Shown: positions 52,311 through 61,697 of the stretch, in pieces
Numbering within the stretch: position 1 is the first letter of the stretch
Layout of the letters: each line of letters opens with the position of its first letter
Assembly (NCBI RefSeq): GCF_037658235.1
Contig: NZ_JBBJLN010000003.1
Location: 62,001 to 126,000 of the forward strand
DNA from: Yunchengibacter salinarum
Lineage (GTDB): Bacteria > Pseudomonadota > Alphaproteobacteria > Sphingomonadales > Kordiimonadaceae
Direction of reading: 5' to 3'
DNA length: 64,000 nt
Position numbers and translations under genes: made by a program
The notes under the pieces: generated by a model
What the model saw: the letters and a program-made list of their open reading frames with translations, nothing else
Database searches by the model: none
Told to the model about the DNA's origin: nothing

Positions 52311-54077
52311 TCAGGCCAGTGGATAAGCGGTCACGTCGCCCGGCGCGGTCAGACGGGCGGGGCCGGTCTCGGTGGCCAGCCGAAGGGTGAGAACGGCCTC
52401 GCCGTCCCCGGCGAAGAGCTCCAGCAGATTGTGGTCCAGAAACAGGCGTGCCGAGCCGGTGGGCAGGCGGCGGGCCAGTGTTTCATGGCCGTCTTCCAGT
52501 ATGGCGAGGGTCTCGCCGGACCAGTTCAGCCGGGTCTGATGCCCGTCTTTGGCGGTGATGTGCACATCAAGGGGCGTTTCCGCCAGGGTCATGACACATT
52601 CGATCGCGGTGAAAGCCGATATGTCCGTGCCGCTTTCCAGCCCCGTGATCTCGGACTGGCGCAAATCCGCCAGCCCGGCCAGGGGTTGGCTGATGATGTG
52701 GCCGTTCGCGCCCAGCGACAGCCTGCGCGGCAGGGTCTGGCAACTGGCCAGCGGGCGCCCGTGATCCTCAAACGCCCAGTTGTGTGCCCAGGCCATGCAC
52801 AGCGCCTCGCCATCGCCCCGGTCATTATCCCGCTGCATGATGGATGCGGCATAGAAATGCGGCCCCAGGTCCAGCTTCTGGTGTGTTTCCTCGGTGAAGC
52901 GGCGCCCGTCAAAGGTGCCCACAAAGGCCACCACGGGCCAGCCATCGCCCGCCACCATGCCCGCCGCGGTGCGGGACGGTTCGTCGTTCAGGCACATGGA
53001 CAGCACCAGCACCCATTTGTCCCCCAGCGGGAAGAAGGCGGGGCATTCGGCGGGGTGCGCGCTCCAGGCGTCGCTTTCCCACAGAATGCCGGCATAGGAC
53101 CAGCGCAGCAGATCCGGCGACTGATAGAGATAGACCATGCGATGGGCGCCGTGCTGGCCGCCGATCAGGCATTTCCAGCGCCCGTCCGGCCCCTTGAACA
53201 CCCATGGGTCGCGGAAATCCTGCCCCATGTCGGTGGCGGGCAGTCCGGCGATGACCGGCTGTTCCGGCCCGGTGTGCCAGCCATCCTTCAGTTCGGCCCG
53301 CACCTGCCATTCATGCATGGCCAGATCCGGGCGGCGGCTGTCCAGATTCTGGTGGCGGGTATAGAAAAGCCACTGGCGCCCGTCCGCGTCCACCACGGCG
53401 GAGCCGGAAAAGGCGCCATCCTTGAAGTGGGGCTTTTCCACCACGCCGGCATGGGGGGTCAGGGCCACGGGCAGGTGGCGCCAGTGCAGCATGTCGTCGC
53501 TCACCGCATGGCCCCAGTGCATGTTCTGGGCGTGATAGCTGTTGGGGCTGTGCTGATAGAAGACGTGATAGCGCGTGCCGTCGAAAAACAGGCCGTTGGG
53601 ATCGTTCATCCAGCCCATGGGCGGCGCCAGGTGCAGCGCCCATGGGTTGCCCGGCCCGCGATTGCCGGGGCGGGCGGGCTCACCGTCCAGCATCAGCCAT
53701 TGCACGCCGTCTTCCAGCACCCGATCCGGCTGAAACAGGCACACGCCGCGCAGCCGCGCCATGCCCGGCCCGCTGAGCGTGAAGCTGCCGCCGTGTTCGG
53801 CTGGCAGGTCGATGCTGAGTCGGCGAAAGCTGGGCGACGTGGTGGCGACGGGCAGAGTAACCGGCTGGCAGGGCTGCCCGTCGGCGCTGTTGTCCGGTGT
53901 CAGATACAGGCTGCAATCGTTTTCATCCCCGGCGTTGAAAGATGGGGATGAGGGCGCGAGATACCACAGTTCCAGCCGCCGCGGCGCCTCTTCGGTGGCG
54001 GCGGAACCCGGCGCCGCTGTGGGCGCGGAGATCGTCGGCGCGGGGATCGTCAGGCGGGTACAGCGGTACTCAGTCAT
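52311..54077 (-). CDS. Glycoside hydrolase family 32 (levanase/invertase-like)
   Basis: About 588 residues from ATG 54077, preceded by GGGGAG. GH32 active site: nucleophile Asp in MGWMNDPNGLF, FRDPWVF (transition-state Asp) and the acid/base Glu in HPAECPAFFPL. The N-terminal 150 residues before the catalytic propeller form an extra beta domain, and a C-terminal beta sandwich follows. No signal peptide is evident (MTEYRCTRLTIPAP), so it seems cytosolic, acting on imported sucrose or fructans. No sugar transporter, kinase or regulator is next to it. Confidence 0.92.
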   Translation of the reverse strand: MTEYRCTRLTIPAPTISAPTAAPGSAATEEAPRRLELWYLAPSSPSFNAGDENDCSLYLTPDNSADGQPCQPVTLPVATTSPSFRRLSIDLPAEHGGSFTLSGPGMARLRGVCLFQPDRVLEDGVQWLMLDGEPARPGNRGPGNPWALHLAPPMGWMNDPNGLFFDGTRYHVFYQHSPNSYHAQNMHWGHAVSDDMLHWRHLPVALTPHAGVVEKPHFKDGAFSGSAVVDADGRQWLFYTRHQNLDSRRPDLAMHEWQVRAELKDGWHTGPEQPVIAGLPATDMGQDFRDPWVFKGPDGRWKCLIGGQHGAHRMVYLYQSPDLLRWSYAGILWESDAWSAHPAECPAFFPLGDKWVLVLSMCLNDEPSRTAAGMVAGDGWPVVAFVGTFDGRRFTEETHQKLDLGPHFYAASIMQRDNDRGDGEALCMAWAHNWAFEDHGRPLASCQTLPRRLSLGANGHIISQPLAGLADLRQSEITGLESGTDISAFTAIECVMTLAETPLDVHITAKDGHQTRLNWSGETLAILEDGHETLARRLPTGSARLFLDHNLLELFAGDGEAVLTLRLATETGPARLTAPGDVTAYPLA

Positions 54078-54277
54078 GCGGGCGGCTCCCCGACGGGGTT
54101 GAAGGCGGCTTTGTTCGCACCGGATAGACAAAACCGCGCCCTAATGCAAGTCGGGGCTGGACAGGGCGCTTCGCCGCGCAAATACTGGATACTCAATGTC
54201 CGGTTGTCATGGGGCCGGGTTGTCGCGCCGTCCGGGACCATACAGGGTCATGGAACGAACCGTACCAAAGGGGCCAT

Positions 54278-56308
54278 ATGTCGGAAAGCCTGCCGCCGAT
54301 CGTGTCCGCCTTGCTGAACGCCCTGCCCGGCGCGGTGGCGGTGTTCGATATCGCGATGCGTTATTGTGACTGCAATGACAAGTGGATCGAACAGAATGGC
54401 TGGCGCACGAAGGATGACGTGATCGGCCAGAGCCATTACGATCTGCTGCCCGACCTGCCGGAACGCTGGCGGGAAACGCACCGCCGGGCGCTGAATGGGG
54501 AAACGCTCAAATCCGACATTGACCGCTTTGACCGGGCGGACGGCACCATGCAGCATCTGAGCTGGTATGTGAGCCCATGGCACCAGAGCGACGGCACCAT
54601 TGGCGGGGTGATCATGGCTTTTCAGCACCGCCATGACGCCGTGGCGGAACTGGAGCGGGAGCGCAAGAACAGGGAGCGCCTTCAATTCGCCCTGGAAGGC
54701 GCGCGCGATGGGCTGTTCGATCATGATGTGCCCAGCAATGATGCCTATTACTCGCCCCGCTGGATGACCATGCTGGGCTACAGCCCGGACGAACTGCCCC
54801 AGAACGCGGATACTTTCTGGTCGCTGATGCACCCGGATGACCGGGATCGGGTGGCCGGGGATGTGAACACCTGGCTGGCCAGGGGCAGCGACGATGTGCT
54901 CGCCTTTGATGTTCGGCTGCGCTGCAAGGACGGCAGTTATCGCTGGATCATGTCTCGCGGTGTGGCGGTGGTCCGCAATGCCGACGGGGACCCGGTGCGC
55001 ATTGTCGGCACCCATACGGATGTGACGGATCGCAAGTCGCTGGAACAGGCGCTATCCGATGCCCGCCGGGCGGCGGAGAATGCCAACCACGCCAAGTCCG
55101 CCTTTCTGGCCAATATGAGCCATGAAATCCGCACGCCGCTTAACGGTATTCTGGGCATGGCCGATCTGCTGGATGAAATGAGCCTGTCGGAAGAAGCGCG
55201 GGACAATGTGGCCGTGATTCGGCGCTCCGGTCGGGCATTGCTGGATGTGATCAATGACATTCTCGATCTGTCGCGGCTCGAATCCGGTCGGCTGACCCTG
55301 AATGCCCGGCCCTTTTCCCTGCGTGATCTGGTGGCCAGTGTATGCAGCCTGCTGTCTCCGATGGCCAATGAAAAGGGGCTCGACCTGACCCATGACATCG
55401 ACTCCGCCGTGCCGGATCGGCTGTCCGGGGATGCCACCCGGCTGCGACAGATACTGGTCAATCTGCTGGGCAATGCGGTGAAATTCACCGAGTCCGGCTG
55501 GGTGCGGCTGAAGGTTGGCCGGGACCATGATGGCCTGATCCGCTTCGTGGTGGCGGACAGTGGCCCCGGCATTGCCGAGGATGTGCAGCGCACCCTGTTT
55601 TCCCGCTTCACACAGGGTGATACCACCCGCAACCGGCGCCATCAGGGGGCGGGGCTTGGGCTTGCCATCGTCAAGCAGCTCTCGGACCTGATGAATGGCG
55701 GCGCGGACCTGCGATCCGCTGAGGGTGTCGGCACCGAGGTGACCGTCCGCCTGCCGCTGAATGTGGCCGAAGCCGGGCAGGTGGCCGCCAGCGCCGCGGA
55801 GTATGAAGCCGCCGCCCCGGTCAGCGGTACGCTGGACGGGCTGGACGTGCTGGTGGCGGAAGACAATGAAGTGAACCGCCACTTGTGCGCCCGGCTCTTG
55901 TTTAATGTGAACATCACGCCACGCTTTGCCGCCAATGGCCACGAAGCGGTGGCGGCCCATCAGCACCAACCGGCGGACCTGATTCTGATGGACATTCAGA
56001 TGCCCGGCATGGACGGCGTGGAAGCCACGCGCTGTATCAGGTCCGTCGCGGGTGCGGTGGGGCAGGTGCCCATTGTAGCGCTGACGGCCAATGCCCTGAA
56101 CGGGCAGCGGATGGAATATCTTGAAGCGGGCATGAATGATGTGGTCACCAAGCCCATTGATCGGGGGGCGCTCTATGTCGCCATGGCGCGGGCAACAGGC
56201 CGGGCGGCACCGGAAAACCGGCCCGGTCCCGCCACCGGGCACGCGCCGCTGAGCGGGCGGGCCGAAGCGGCGCTCGATTCCCTGCTGCGGGACGAAGCGG
56301 GCCGCTGA
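54278..56308 (+). CDS. PAS-domain hybrid histidine kinase
   Basis: About 676 residues. Order: PAS 1 (about 10-130, starting LPPIVSALLNALPGAVAVFD), PAS 2 (about 145-270, LEGARDGLFDHDV and GSYRWIMSRG), a HisKA domain with His282 in MSHEIRTPLNGILG, an ATPase domain (NLLGNAVKFTESG, GAGLGLAIVKQLSDL) and a receiver with Asp572 in LILMDIQMPGMDG. No membrane helix, so it is probably a cytosolic sensor. ATG 54278 (GGGG upstream) is chosen. No partner regulator is adjacent; the output is unknown. Confidence 0.93.
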   Translation: MSESLPPIVSALLNALPGAVAVFDIAMRYCDCNDKWIEQNGWRTKDDVIGQSHYDLLPDLPERWRETHRRALNGETLKSDIDRFDRADGTMQHLSWYVSPWHQSDGTIGGVIMAFQHRHDAVAELERERKNRERLQFALEGARDGLFDHDVPSNDAYYSPRWMTMLGYSPDELPQNADTFWSLMHPDDRDRVAGDVNTWLARGSDDVLAFDVRLRCKDGSYRWIMSRGVAVVRNADGDPVRIVGTHTDVTDRKSLEQALSDARRAAENANHAKSAFLANMSHEIRTPLNGILGMADLLDEMSLSEEARDNVAVIRRSGRALLDVINDILDLSRLESGRLTLNARPFSLRDLVASVCSLLSPMANEKGLDLTHDIDSAVPDRLSGDATRLRQILVNLLGNAVKFTESGWVRLKVGRDHDGLIRFVVADSGPGIAEDVQRTLFSRFTQGDTTRNRRHQGAGLGLAIVKQLSDLMNGGADLRSAEGVGTEVTVRLPLNVAEAGQVAASAAEYEAAAPVSGTLDGLDVLVAEDNEVNRHLCARLLFNVNITPRFAANGHEAVAAHQHQPADLILMDIQMPGMDGVEATRCIRSVAGAVGQVPIVALTANALNGQRMEYLEAGMNDVVTKPIDRGALYVAMARATGRAAPENRPGPATGHAPLSGRAEAALDSLLRDEAGR

Positions 56309-56386
56309 TGCTGTGATGCCGCGCGGTTCCTGGCGGGGTTGCGGGGCGACGGCGCCGATCAAGGGGCCTTGAACGTGGGTTCGCCG

Positions 56387-57244
56387 CTATTGATCGCTTT
56401 CCTCGATGGTGATTTCGGCGCTGGGGGGCAGGGCGGATTTCAGCATCTCCACCAGCATCGCGGGGGCCTGCCTGCTGATCGCCAGATACAGCGCCCGGCT
56501 GTGGCCAAGGTCAAAATGAATCTGGAAATCCGACATGCTGTGGCCCAGTTTCTTCATCTGAAGGCGCATCATGGCCGGATCGGTGACGAAATAATCAATG
56601 CGATGGTTCAGGGCGAGCTTGAGATAGGTTTGCCTGCCATGTTCATGAATGATGAAAATCTGCTTCTCCGGCAGGCCCCTTTGGCGCAGCAGCTTGCATT
56701 GCACGGACCCACGGGAACAGCCCACCCGTGCCGATCGCCCAATCAGGTCGTCAATGCTTTTCAGCGCCGGTTGGCCGCGCAGGCTGGCGACGCTGGCGCG
56801 TTCCACCATCAGCCGGGTAAGCCAGTAAAAAGCCTGTTCGCGCTCCGGCGTGCGGGTCAGGGGGAAAATCAGGGTTTCAGGGTGGTTTTCCAGTCGGGTC
56901 ATGGCCCGGTGCCATGGCATCAGGCGGATGTCCGGGGTAAAGCCCGATTCTGTCAATGTTTTGCGCACCTGGCGCACCAGATGACCTTCCGGTGCGCCCC
57001 CTGTGCCCCGGCGGGCGAGCGGGGGAAGGACCGGCCCCACCACTGAAAGCGCCCGTGGGTGCGGTGATGTGTTTTCCGCCATGCGGGGCGAAGCCCCGGC
57101 GTTTGCCGCCAATGCGGCGCCCGTTACGGCCTGCGCCGTGAAGCCGAGACACAGCACCGCCAGGCCGAAACGCCGGATCAGGCGCGCCAGCCGAAAAGCG
57201 CGGCCATGGCATTTTCCGGTCATGAAGGCATTATCCGACCGCAT
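56387..57244 (-). CDS. Periplasmic solute-binding-like protein (SBP family 3 type)
   Basis: About 285 residues with a signal peptide (LIRRFGLAVLCLGFTAQAV, then AALAANA). It has the two-lobe pattern of extracellular solute-binding proteins (LVRQVRKTLTESGFTPDIRL, MPWHRAMTRL, LKLALNHRIDYFVTDPAMMR), resembling amino-acid-binding-like proteins of unknown ligand. ATG 57244 (after GGAGAG) is chosen; 57268 and 57223 are in frame. No transporter genes are nearby, so a sensing role is possible. Confidence 0.7.
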   Translation of the reverse strand: MRSDNAFMTGKCHGRAFRLARLIRRFGLAVLCLGFTAQAVTGAALAANAGASPRMAENTSPHPRALSVVGPVLPPLARRGTGGAPEGHLVRQVRKTLTESGFTPDIRLMPWHRAMTRLENHPETLIFPLTRTPEREQAFYWLTRLMVERASVASLRGQPALKSIDDLIGRSARVGCSRGSVQCKLLRQRGLPEKQIFIIHEHGRQTYLKLALNHRIDYFVTDPAMMRLQMKKLGHSMSDFQIHFDLGHSRALYLAISRQAPAMLVEMLKSALPPSAEITIEESDQ

Positions 57245-57343
57245 GGGTCCACACTCTCCATTCCACAAAACAAAGACCCGTTACGGTAGGGTAAAGGCTT
57301 ATTCAGATAAACCGGATTTATCGGCGGCGGTGGAGAGCGCCCC

Positions 57344-58159
57344 TCAGAAGCTGACCGCCCGGCGATACAGATGCCAGGTGGCATGTCCCAGAATGGGCAG
57401 CACGGCGGTCAGCCCGAAGAAGAGCGGAATACTGCCCGCCATCAGCGCGGCGGTGACGAACAGGCCCCACTTGGCCATGACGCGCTTGTTCTTGCGGCAT
57501 ACGGACATGGATGTGGTCAAAGCCGTGGCCGTTCCCACATCCCGGTCCACCAGCATGGGCACGGAAAGCGCGCCGATCGCCAGAACCAGAAGGGCGAACA
57601 GGAAGCCCACCAGATTGCCCACCACGATCATGGCCCAGCCAGCCGGTGTGGTGAAGACGGCGCCGAGAAAGGCGCTTACGCTGTCGGCCCCCACCGACCC
57701 GATGGTCGCCTTGGCAATGAACAGGGCGGCGATCAGCCAACTGGTGAAAATCACCAGCAGAACACCCCCCACAGCCGCGACGGAGCGCACCGTGTGCCCT
57801 TTCAGCCGGGTGATTACGCCGGGGCCAATGGGCTCCCCGGTTTCGCGGCGGCGGCTGATTTCGTAGAATGCGGTGGCGGCCACCGGCCCTACCAGCACGA
57901 AGCCCGCCGCCAGAGGAAAAATCAGGGTGAGCGTGTCATAGCCCAGGGCGAAGCGCGTCATGATCAGGGCCACTACCGGATAGAGCAGGCCCAGAACCAC
58001 GGCGAAACTGGGCGAGGCGCGAAAATCCGCCAGCCCCGCGGCAAAGGCATCGCGCAGGTCTTTTTCGTTCAGTGTGTTGATGATGCTTGGTTTTTCGCGC
58101 CGCTGGCGTTCGCTTTCGGCAGTGGTTACGCTGTCGGTATCAAGGGTTCGTTCGGCCAT
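57344..58159 (-). CDS. DUF2189 family integral membrane protein
   Basis: 271 residues with about six hydrophobic helices (FAVVLGLLYPVVALIMTRFA, LTLIFPLAAGFVLVGPVAAT, AAVGGVLLVIFTSWLIAALF and others). YEISRRRETGEP after the second helix is typical of DUF2189. Function is unknown. GGAGGA precedes the start. It is divergent from the lactate dehydrogenase gene by 222 bases. Confidence 0.85.
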   Translation of the reverse strand: MAERTLDTDSVTTAESERQRREKPSIINTLNEKDLRDAFAAGLADFRASPSFAVVLGLLYPVVALIMTRFALGYDTLTLIFPLAAGFVLVGPVAATAFYEISRRRETGEPIGPGVITRLKGHTVRSVAAVGGVLLVIFTSWLIAALFIAKATIGSVGADSVSAFLGAVFTTPAGWAMIVVGNLVGFLFALLVLAIGALSVPMLVDRDVGTATALTTSMSVCRKNKRVMAKWGLFVTAALMAGSIPLFFGLTAVLPILGHATWHLYRRAVSF

Positions 58160-58381
58160 GGGGTCCTCCGTGTAAAAACCGGAAATTGCCCGGCCGGCCG
58201 CTTGTCATGGGCCACGCGGCCCAGTGGGCCGGTCGGTGCCGTCGGTCCCGCCGACGTTAACGAAAAGTGTATTCCAGATGTGACAATTTGTCACCCACCC
58301 TTCAAGGGGCGCTGGAAGAAACACCTCTTTGGGGGCGGCTGCGAGCGCCCGGCAGAAAGACGGACACGGAAGGGAAATGGT

Positions 58382-59338
58382 ATGAAAATCGGCTTTGTGG
58401 GATGCGGTCAGGTGGGTGCCACCGCAGCCTATGCCTGTGCGCTGGGGGGTGTGGGCAGCGATCTGGTGCTGGTGGATCGGGACATGGCGCTTGCCCGCGC
58501 CCAGGCGGAGGACATTCTTCACGCCACGCCCTTTGCCCATGCGCTGCGCGTGTATCACGGCGACATGGCGGCACTGGCCGGGGCGGATATCGTGGTGATC
58601 GCGGCGGGCGTGGCCCAGAAGCCGGGTGAATCCCGTCTCGATCTGCTCAGGCGCAATGGGGAGGTGTTCGCCGGGATCATCCCGGCCATTCTTGAAGCAG
58701 CCCCCGAAGCGCGTCTGATCGTGGCCACCAATCCGGTGGATGTGATGACCCATCTGGCGGCCCGCTTCGCCGGGGAAGGGGCGGACGGCCCGGTGCATCG
58801 CGTGATCGGCACGGGCACCATTCTGGATACCGCGCGTTTCCGCACCCTGCTGGGGGATTATCTGGGTGTGTCCAGCCATTCGGTGCACGCCTATGTGCTG
58901 GGGGAACATGGCGATTCCGAGGTGCTGCACTGGTCCGGTGCCACGGTGGGTACCCGCGCGCTGGATGCCGTGGCCGCGGAACTGGGGCGGCCACTGGATG
59001 GCGGTGTGCGCGCCCGCATCGATTCCGGCGTGCGGGAAGCCGCCGGGCGCATGATAGAAGGCAAGGGGGCCACCTGGTTCGGCATCGGCGCCGGCATCGC
59101 CCGCATGGCGGAACTGATCCGGGATGACGAGCGGGCGGTGCTGACCTGCTGCACCCCGGTGAGCGGCAGCCTGATCGGCATGGCGCCGGATCAGGCCGTC
59201 ACCCTGTCGCTGCCGCATGTGTTGGCCAGGGAGGGCGTGGTGGCCACCCTGTCGCCCAGCCTGAACGAGGGTGAGCGCGCGGCGCTGGTCCACAGTGCCG
59301 AAGTGCTGCTGGAAGCGATAGAGGCGCTGGATTTCTGA
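58382..59338 (+). CDS. L-lactate dehydrogenase
   Basis: NAD-dependent 2-hydroxyacid dehydrogenase of 318 residues. The Rossmann motif is GFVGCGQVGATAAY. The substrate loop GVAQKPGESRLDLLRRN has Gln at the position that selects pyruvate/lactate (Arg in malate dehydrogenases), and GEHGDSEV carries the catalytic His. Later, DSGVREAAGRMIEGKG is also LDH-like. The call of lactate over malate rests on the Gln. The start ATG 58382 has GAAGGGAAA upstream. It is isolated. Confidence 0.9.
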   Translation: MKIGFVGCGQVGATAAYACALGGVGSDLVLVDRDMALARAQAEDILHATPFAHALRVYHGDMAALAGADIVVIAAGVAQKPGESRLDLLRRNGEVFAGIIPAILEAAPEARLIVATNPVDVMTHLAARFAGEGADGPVHRVIGTGTILDTARFRTLLGDYLGVSSHSVHAYVLGEHGDSEVLHWSGATVGTRALDAVAAELGRPLDGGVRARIDSGVREAAGRMIEGKGATWFGIGAGIARMAELIRDDERAVLTCCTPVSGSLIGMAPDQAVTLSLPHVLAREGVVATLSPSLNEGERAALVHSAEVLLEAIEALDF

Positions 59339-59481
59339 GGTCTTTCGCCGAAGCGCGACTCATCCCTGTCATTGCCCCCTTGCGCTGGATAAGAACAGCT
59401 TGCAAGGATGGAGGGTGAAGCGCCCGGCCAGGCACGGTGGTCCGGCAAGGCGGCCCGGCACAAAGGGGGGAGAGTCGCGGA

Positions 59482-60636
59482 ATGAGCGATACAACGCATG
59501 AGGGCGTCCGGCAGGGCGGCAAGAGCATCCTCGGCCCGGTCAGTGGTGGCCTTGCCCTGATCGCACTGATGGCATCGGTGCTGATTACGGTGCCGGGCCG
59601 GGCGCAGGACCTGTCCGGGGCGCCCGCGCTGGCCGTTCCGATCGATTGCCCGGTGGGCCGCGCCGGGGAGACTGAGTGCCTGATTCATGCCTTTGTGGAC
59701 CATGACCTGTCTTCTGATGTGGCCGACCATCGCTGTCAGGCCCGCACCTATAATGCCGTGCAGAAACGCGGGCGCGGCCATCAGGGGGTGGATATGGGCG
59801 TGTTGGACTGGACCGCCTGGACACGGGACATCCCCATTCTGGCGGCGGCGGACGGCGTGGTGGGGGGCCGCCGGGACGGCATGGCGGATGCCCGCAACAC
59901 AAAGGGTTCCCTGAAGGACGAGGTGCGCCAGCGCGCCTGTGGCAACAGCGTGCGGATCGAGCATGGCAATGGCTGGCATACCCAGTATTGCCACATGAAG
60001 CGCGGGTCGGTGCGTGTGGCCGCCGGGGAGGACGTGAAGCGCGGTCAGGTGATCGGCATGATGGGGTCCAGCGGTATGTCGTCTTATCCCCATCTGCATT
60101 TTCAGGTGATGACGCGCAAGGGCGGCGAGCTGTTGCCGGTGGACCCCTATAGCGGCACCTTCAACACCCGCGCCTGCGGGGAGCGCCAGCGCCCCCTGTG
60201 GACCGATGAGGCGGCCAAGGCGCTGCCCTATGCGGCGGCGGATATTCTCAAGCTGGGGTTTACCACCAAGCGGCCTGATTTTACCGATCTGGCGCTGGAA
60301 GACCGGGCCATGTCGGTGATCGATATATCCGGTCGTGCCCCGGTTTATGCCTTTGTACTGCACAGCGGCGTGCCCAGGGGCGGGGCGGTGCGATTGAAGG
60401 TCACCGCGCCCGATGATGGCCGCGTGGTCCTGAGCGGCACCCGCGCTGTGGAGTCCGTAAGCCTGCGCGGCTGGGCCGGGGCGGCGCTGACCGGCGCCCG
60501 GCGGTTCCGGGCGCTGAGCGACAGGCAGGGAAGGTGGCCGGAAGGGGTTTTCACATTGACCGCCAGCCTGGTGGATGCCGATGGAAACGATCTGTTCAGC
60601 CGGAAGGCAACGGTGCGCCTGACGCGGGCGCAATGA
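59482..60636 (+). CDS. M23-family (LytM-like) peptidase
   Basis: About 384 residues from ATG 59482, preceded by GGGGGGAGAG. An N-terminal hydrophobic segment (LALIALMASVLITVPGRAQ) is a probable signal peptide. The zinc motifs are HQGVDMGVLD (HxxxD) and YPHLHFQVM (HxH), with GNSVRIEHGNGWHTQYCHM between; all ligands are present, so it is likely active on peptidoglycan cross-links. Six Cys in the domain (about 85-180) could form disulfides. The C-terminal 150 residues are an unassigned beta-rich extension. Confidence 0.9.
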   Translation: MSDTTHEGVRQGGKSILGPVSGGLALIALMASVLITVPGRAQDLSGAPALAVPIDCPVGRAGETECLIHAFVDHDLSSDVADHRCQARTYNAVQKRGRGHQGVDMGVLDWTAWTRDIPILAAADGVVGGRRDGMADARNTKGSLKDEVRQRACGNSVRIEHGNGWHTQYCHMKRGSVRVAAGEDVKRGQVIGMMGSSGMSSYPHLHFQVMTRKGGELLPVDPYSGTFNTRACGERQRPLWTDEAAKALPYAAADILKLGFTTKRPDFTDLALEDRAMSVIDISGRAPVYAFVLHSGVPRGGAVRLKVTAPDDGRVVLSGTRAVESVSLRGWAGAALTGARRFRALSDRQGRWPEGVFTLTASLVDADGNDLFSRKATVRLTRAQ

Positions 60637-60682
60637 CGGTCCCGGCCAGCCGTTTCAGGCGCGCCCTGATGGCGGGCCGGGC

Positions 60683-61624
60683 ATGACGGCGGTGGATGCC
60701 GGCAAGGCCGATCCCGCCACGCTGGACGGGGCGGTGATCACGCTGGACCCGCTGATGCAGGCGGGACTGGCGCTGGTGCTGGCCTTTCTGATGCTGTCGG
60801 TGGCGCTGGGCCTGAAACCGGGCCATTTCCGGTTCATCCGCACGGCGCCCACCCGCATCGTAAAAGGGGCGCTGGTGCAGATCGTCGGACTTCCCCTTGT
60901 GACCATGGCGCTGATTCTGGTGCTCGATCCGGCGCCGAGCATAGCCCTTGGCATGGTGATCGTGGCCAGTTGCCCCGGCGGCAATATTTCCAATCTGCTG
61001 ACCGTGCTGGCGCGCGGCGATGCCGCCTATTCCGTGGCGCTTACGGCGCTGACCAGCGTGCTGGCCGTGGTGCTGGTACCCGCCAGCATCCTGTTCTGGA
61101 CCGGCCTGTACCCGCCCACCGCCGCATTGGTGGACAGCATCCATCTGGACGGCGCCGCTTTTCTGGCGCGCACCGCCTTCACGCTTGGGCTGCCGCTGGC
61201 GCTGGGCATCTGGCTTGCCGCCACCCGCCCGGTACTGGCGGCGCGGCTCAGGCGGCTGTTCACGCCGCTGGCGCTGGCGACCCTGCTGCTGGTCATTGTG
61301 GCGGGGCTGGCGAGCCATGCCCCCTTGCTTAGCCGCTTTTCCGGCGTCATCATTCCGCTGGTGGTGGTCCATAACGGGCTTGCCTTTGCCCTGGGGGCGG
61401 TGAGCGGCTGGCTTCTCTTCCGCGCGAGGGAAACGCGCCGGGCGCTTACCTTCGAGGTGGGAATCCAGAATTCTGGGCTGGGGCTGGTGATCCTGCTGGA
61501 TCAGTTCGCCGGGCTGGGCGGCGCGGCCCTGACGGTGGCGGTCTGGGGTATCTGGCACATGATCGGGGGGCTAATAGTGGCCGCCCTGATGCGCGGTCGG
61601 GATCGTCTGGCCCATCGGCCATGA
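60683..61624 (+). CDS. Bile acid:sodium symporter (BASS) family transporter
   Basis: 313 residues with eight to nine helices. Na+-site signatures are SCPGGNISNLLTVLARGD in the fourth helix and FEVGIQNSGLGLVILL in the ninth. Prokaryotic members import organic anions such as pantoate, pyruvate or keto acids; the substrate is not evident here. It precedes the deacylase gene, with which it may form an operon. Confidence 0.9.
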   Translation: MTAVDAGKADPATLDGAVITLDPLMQAGLALVLAFLMLSVALGLKPGHFRFIRTAPTRIVKGALVQIVGLPLVTMALILVLDPAPSIALGMVIVASCPGGNISNLLTVLARGDAAYSVALTALTSVLAVVLVPASILFWTGLYPPTAALVDSIHLDGAAFLARTAFTLGLPLALGIWLAATRPVLAARLRRLFTPLALATLLLVIVAGLASHAPLLSRFSGVIIPLVVVHNGLAFALGAVSGWLLFRARETRRALTFEVGIQNSGLGLVILLDQFAGLGGAALTVAVWGIWHMIGGLIVAALMRGRDRLAHRP

Positions 61625-61697
61625 CGGACGACGCGGGATGCGCAGCATCCAGACCATCGGGCCGGGGGAGGCTCTTAACGGGAGGGAGACAGCAGAC

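Noticed and set aside
58382..59338. Malate dehydrogenase as the identity of the dehydrogenase
   Set aside because: The substrate loop has Gln in the selectivity position (AQKPGESRLDL), which points to lactate dehydrogenase.
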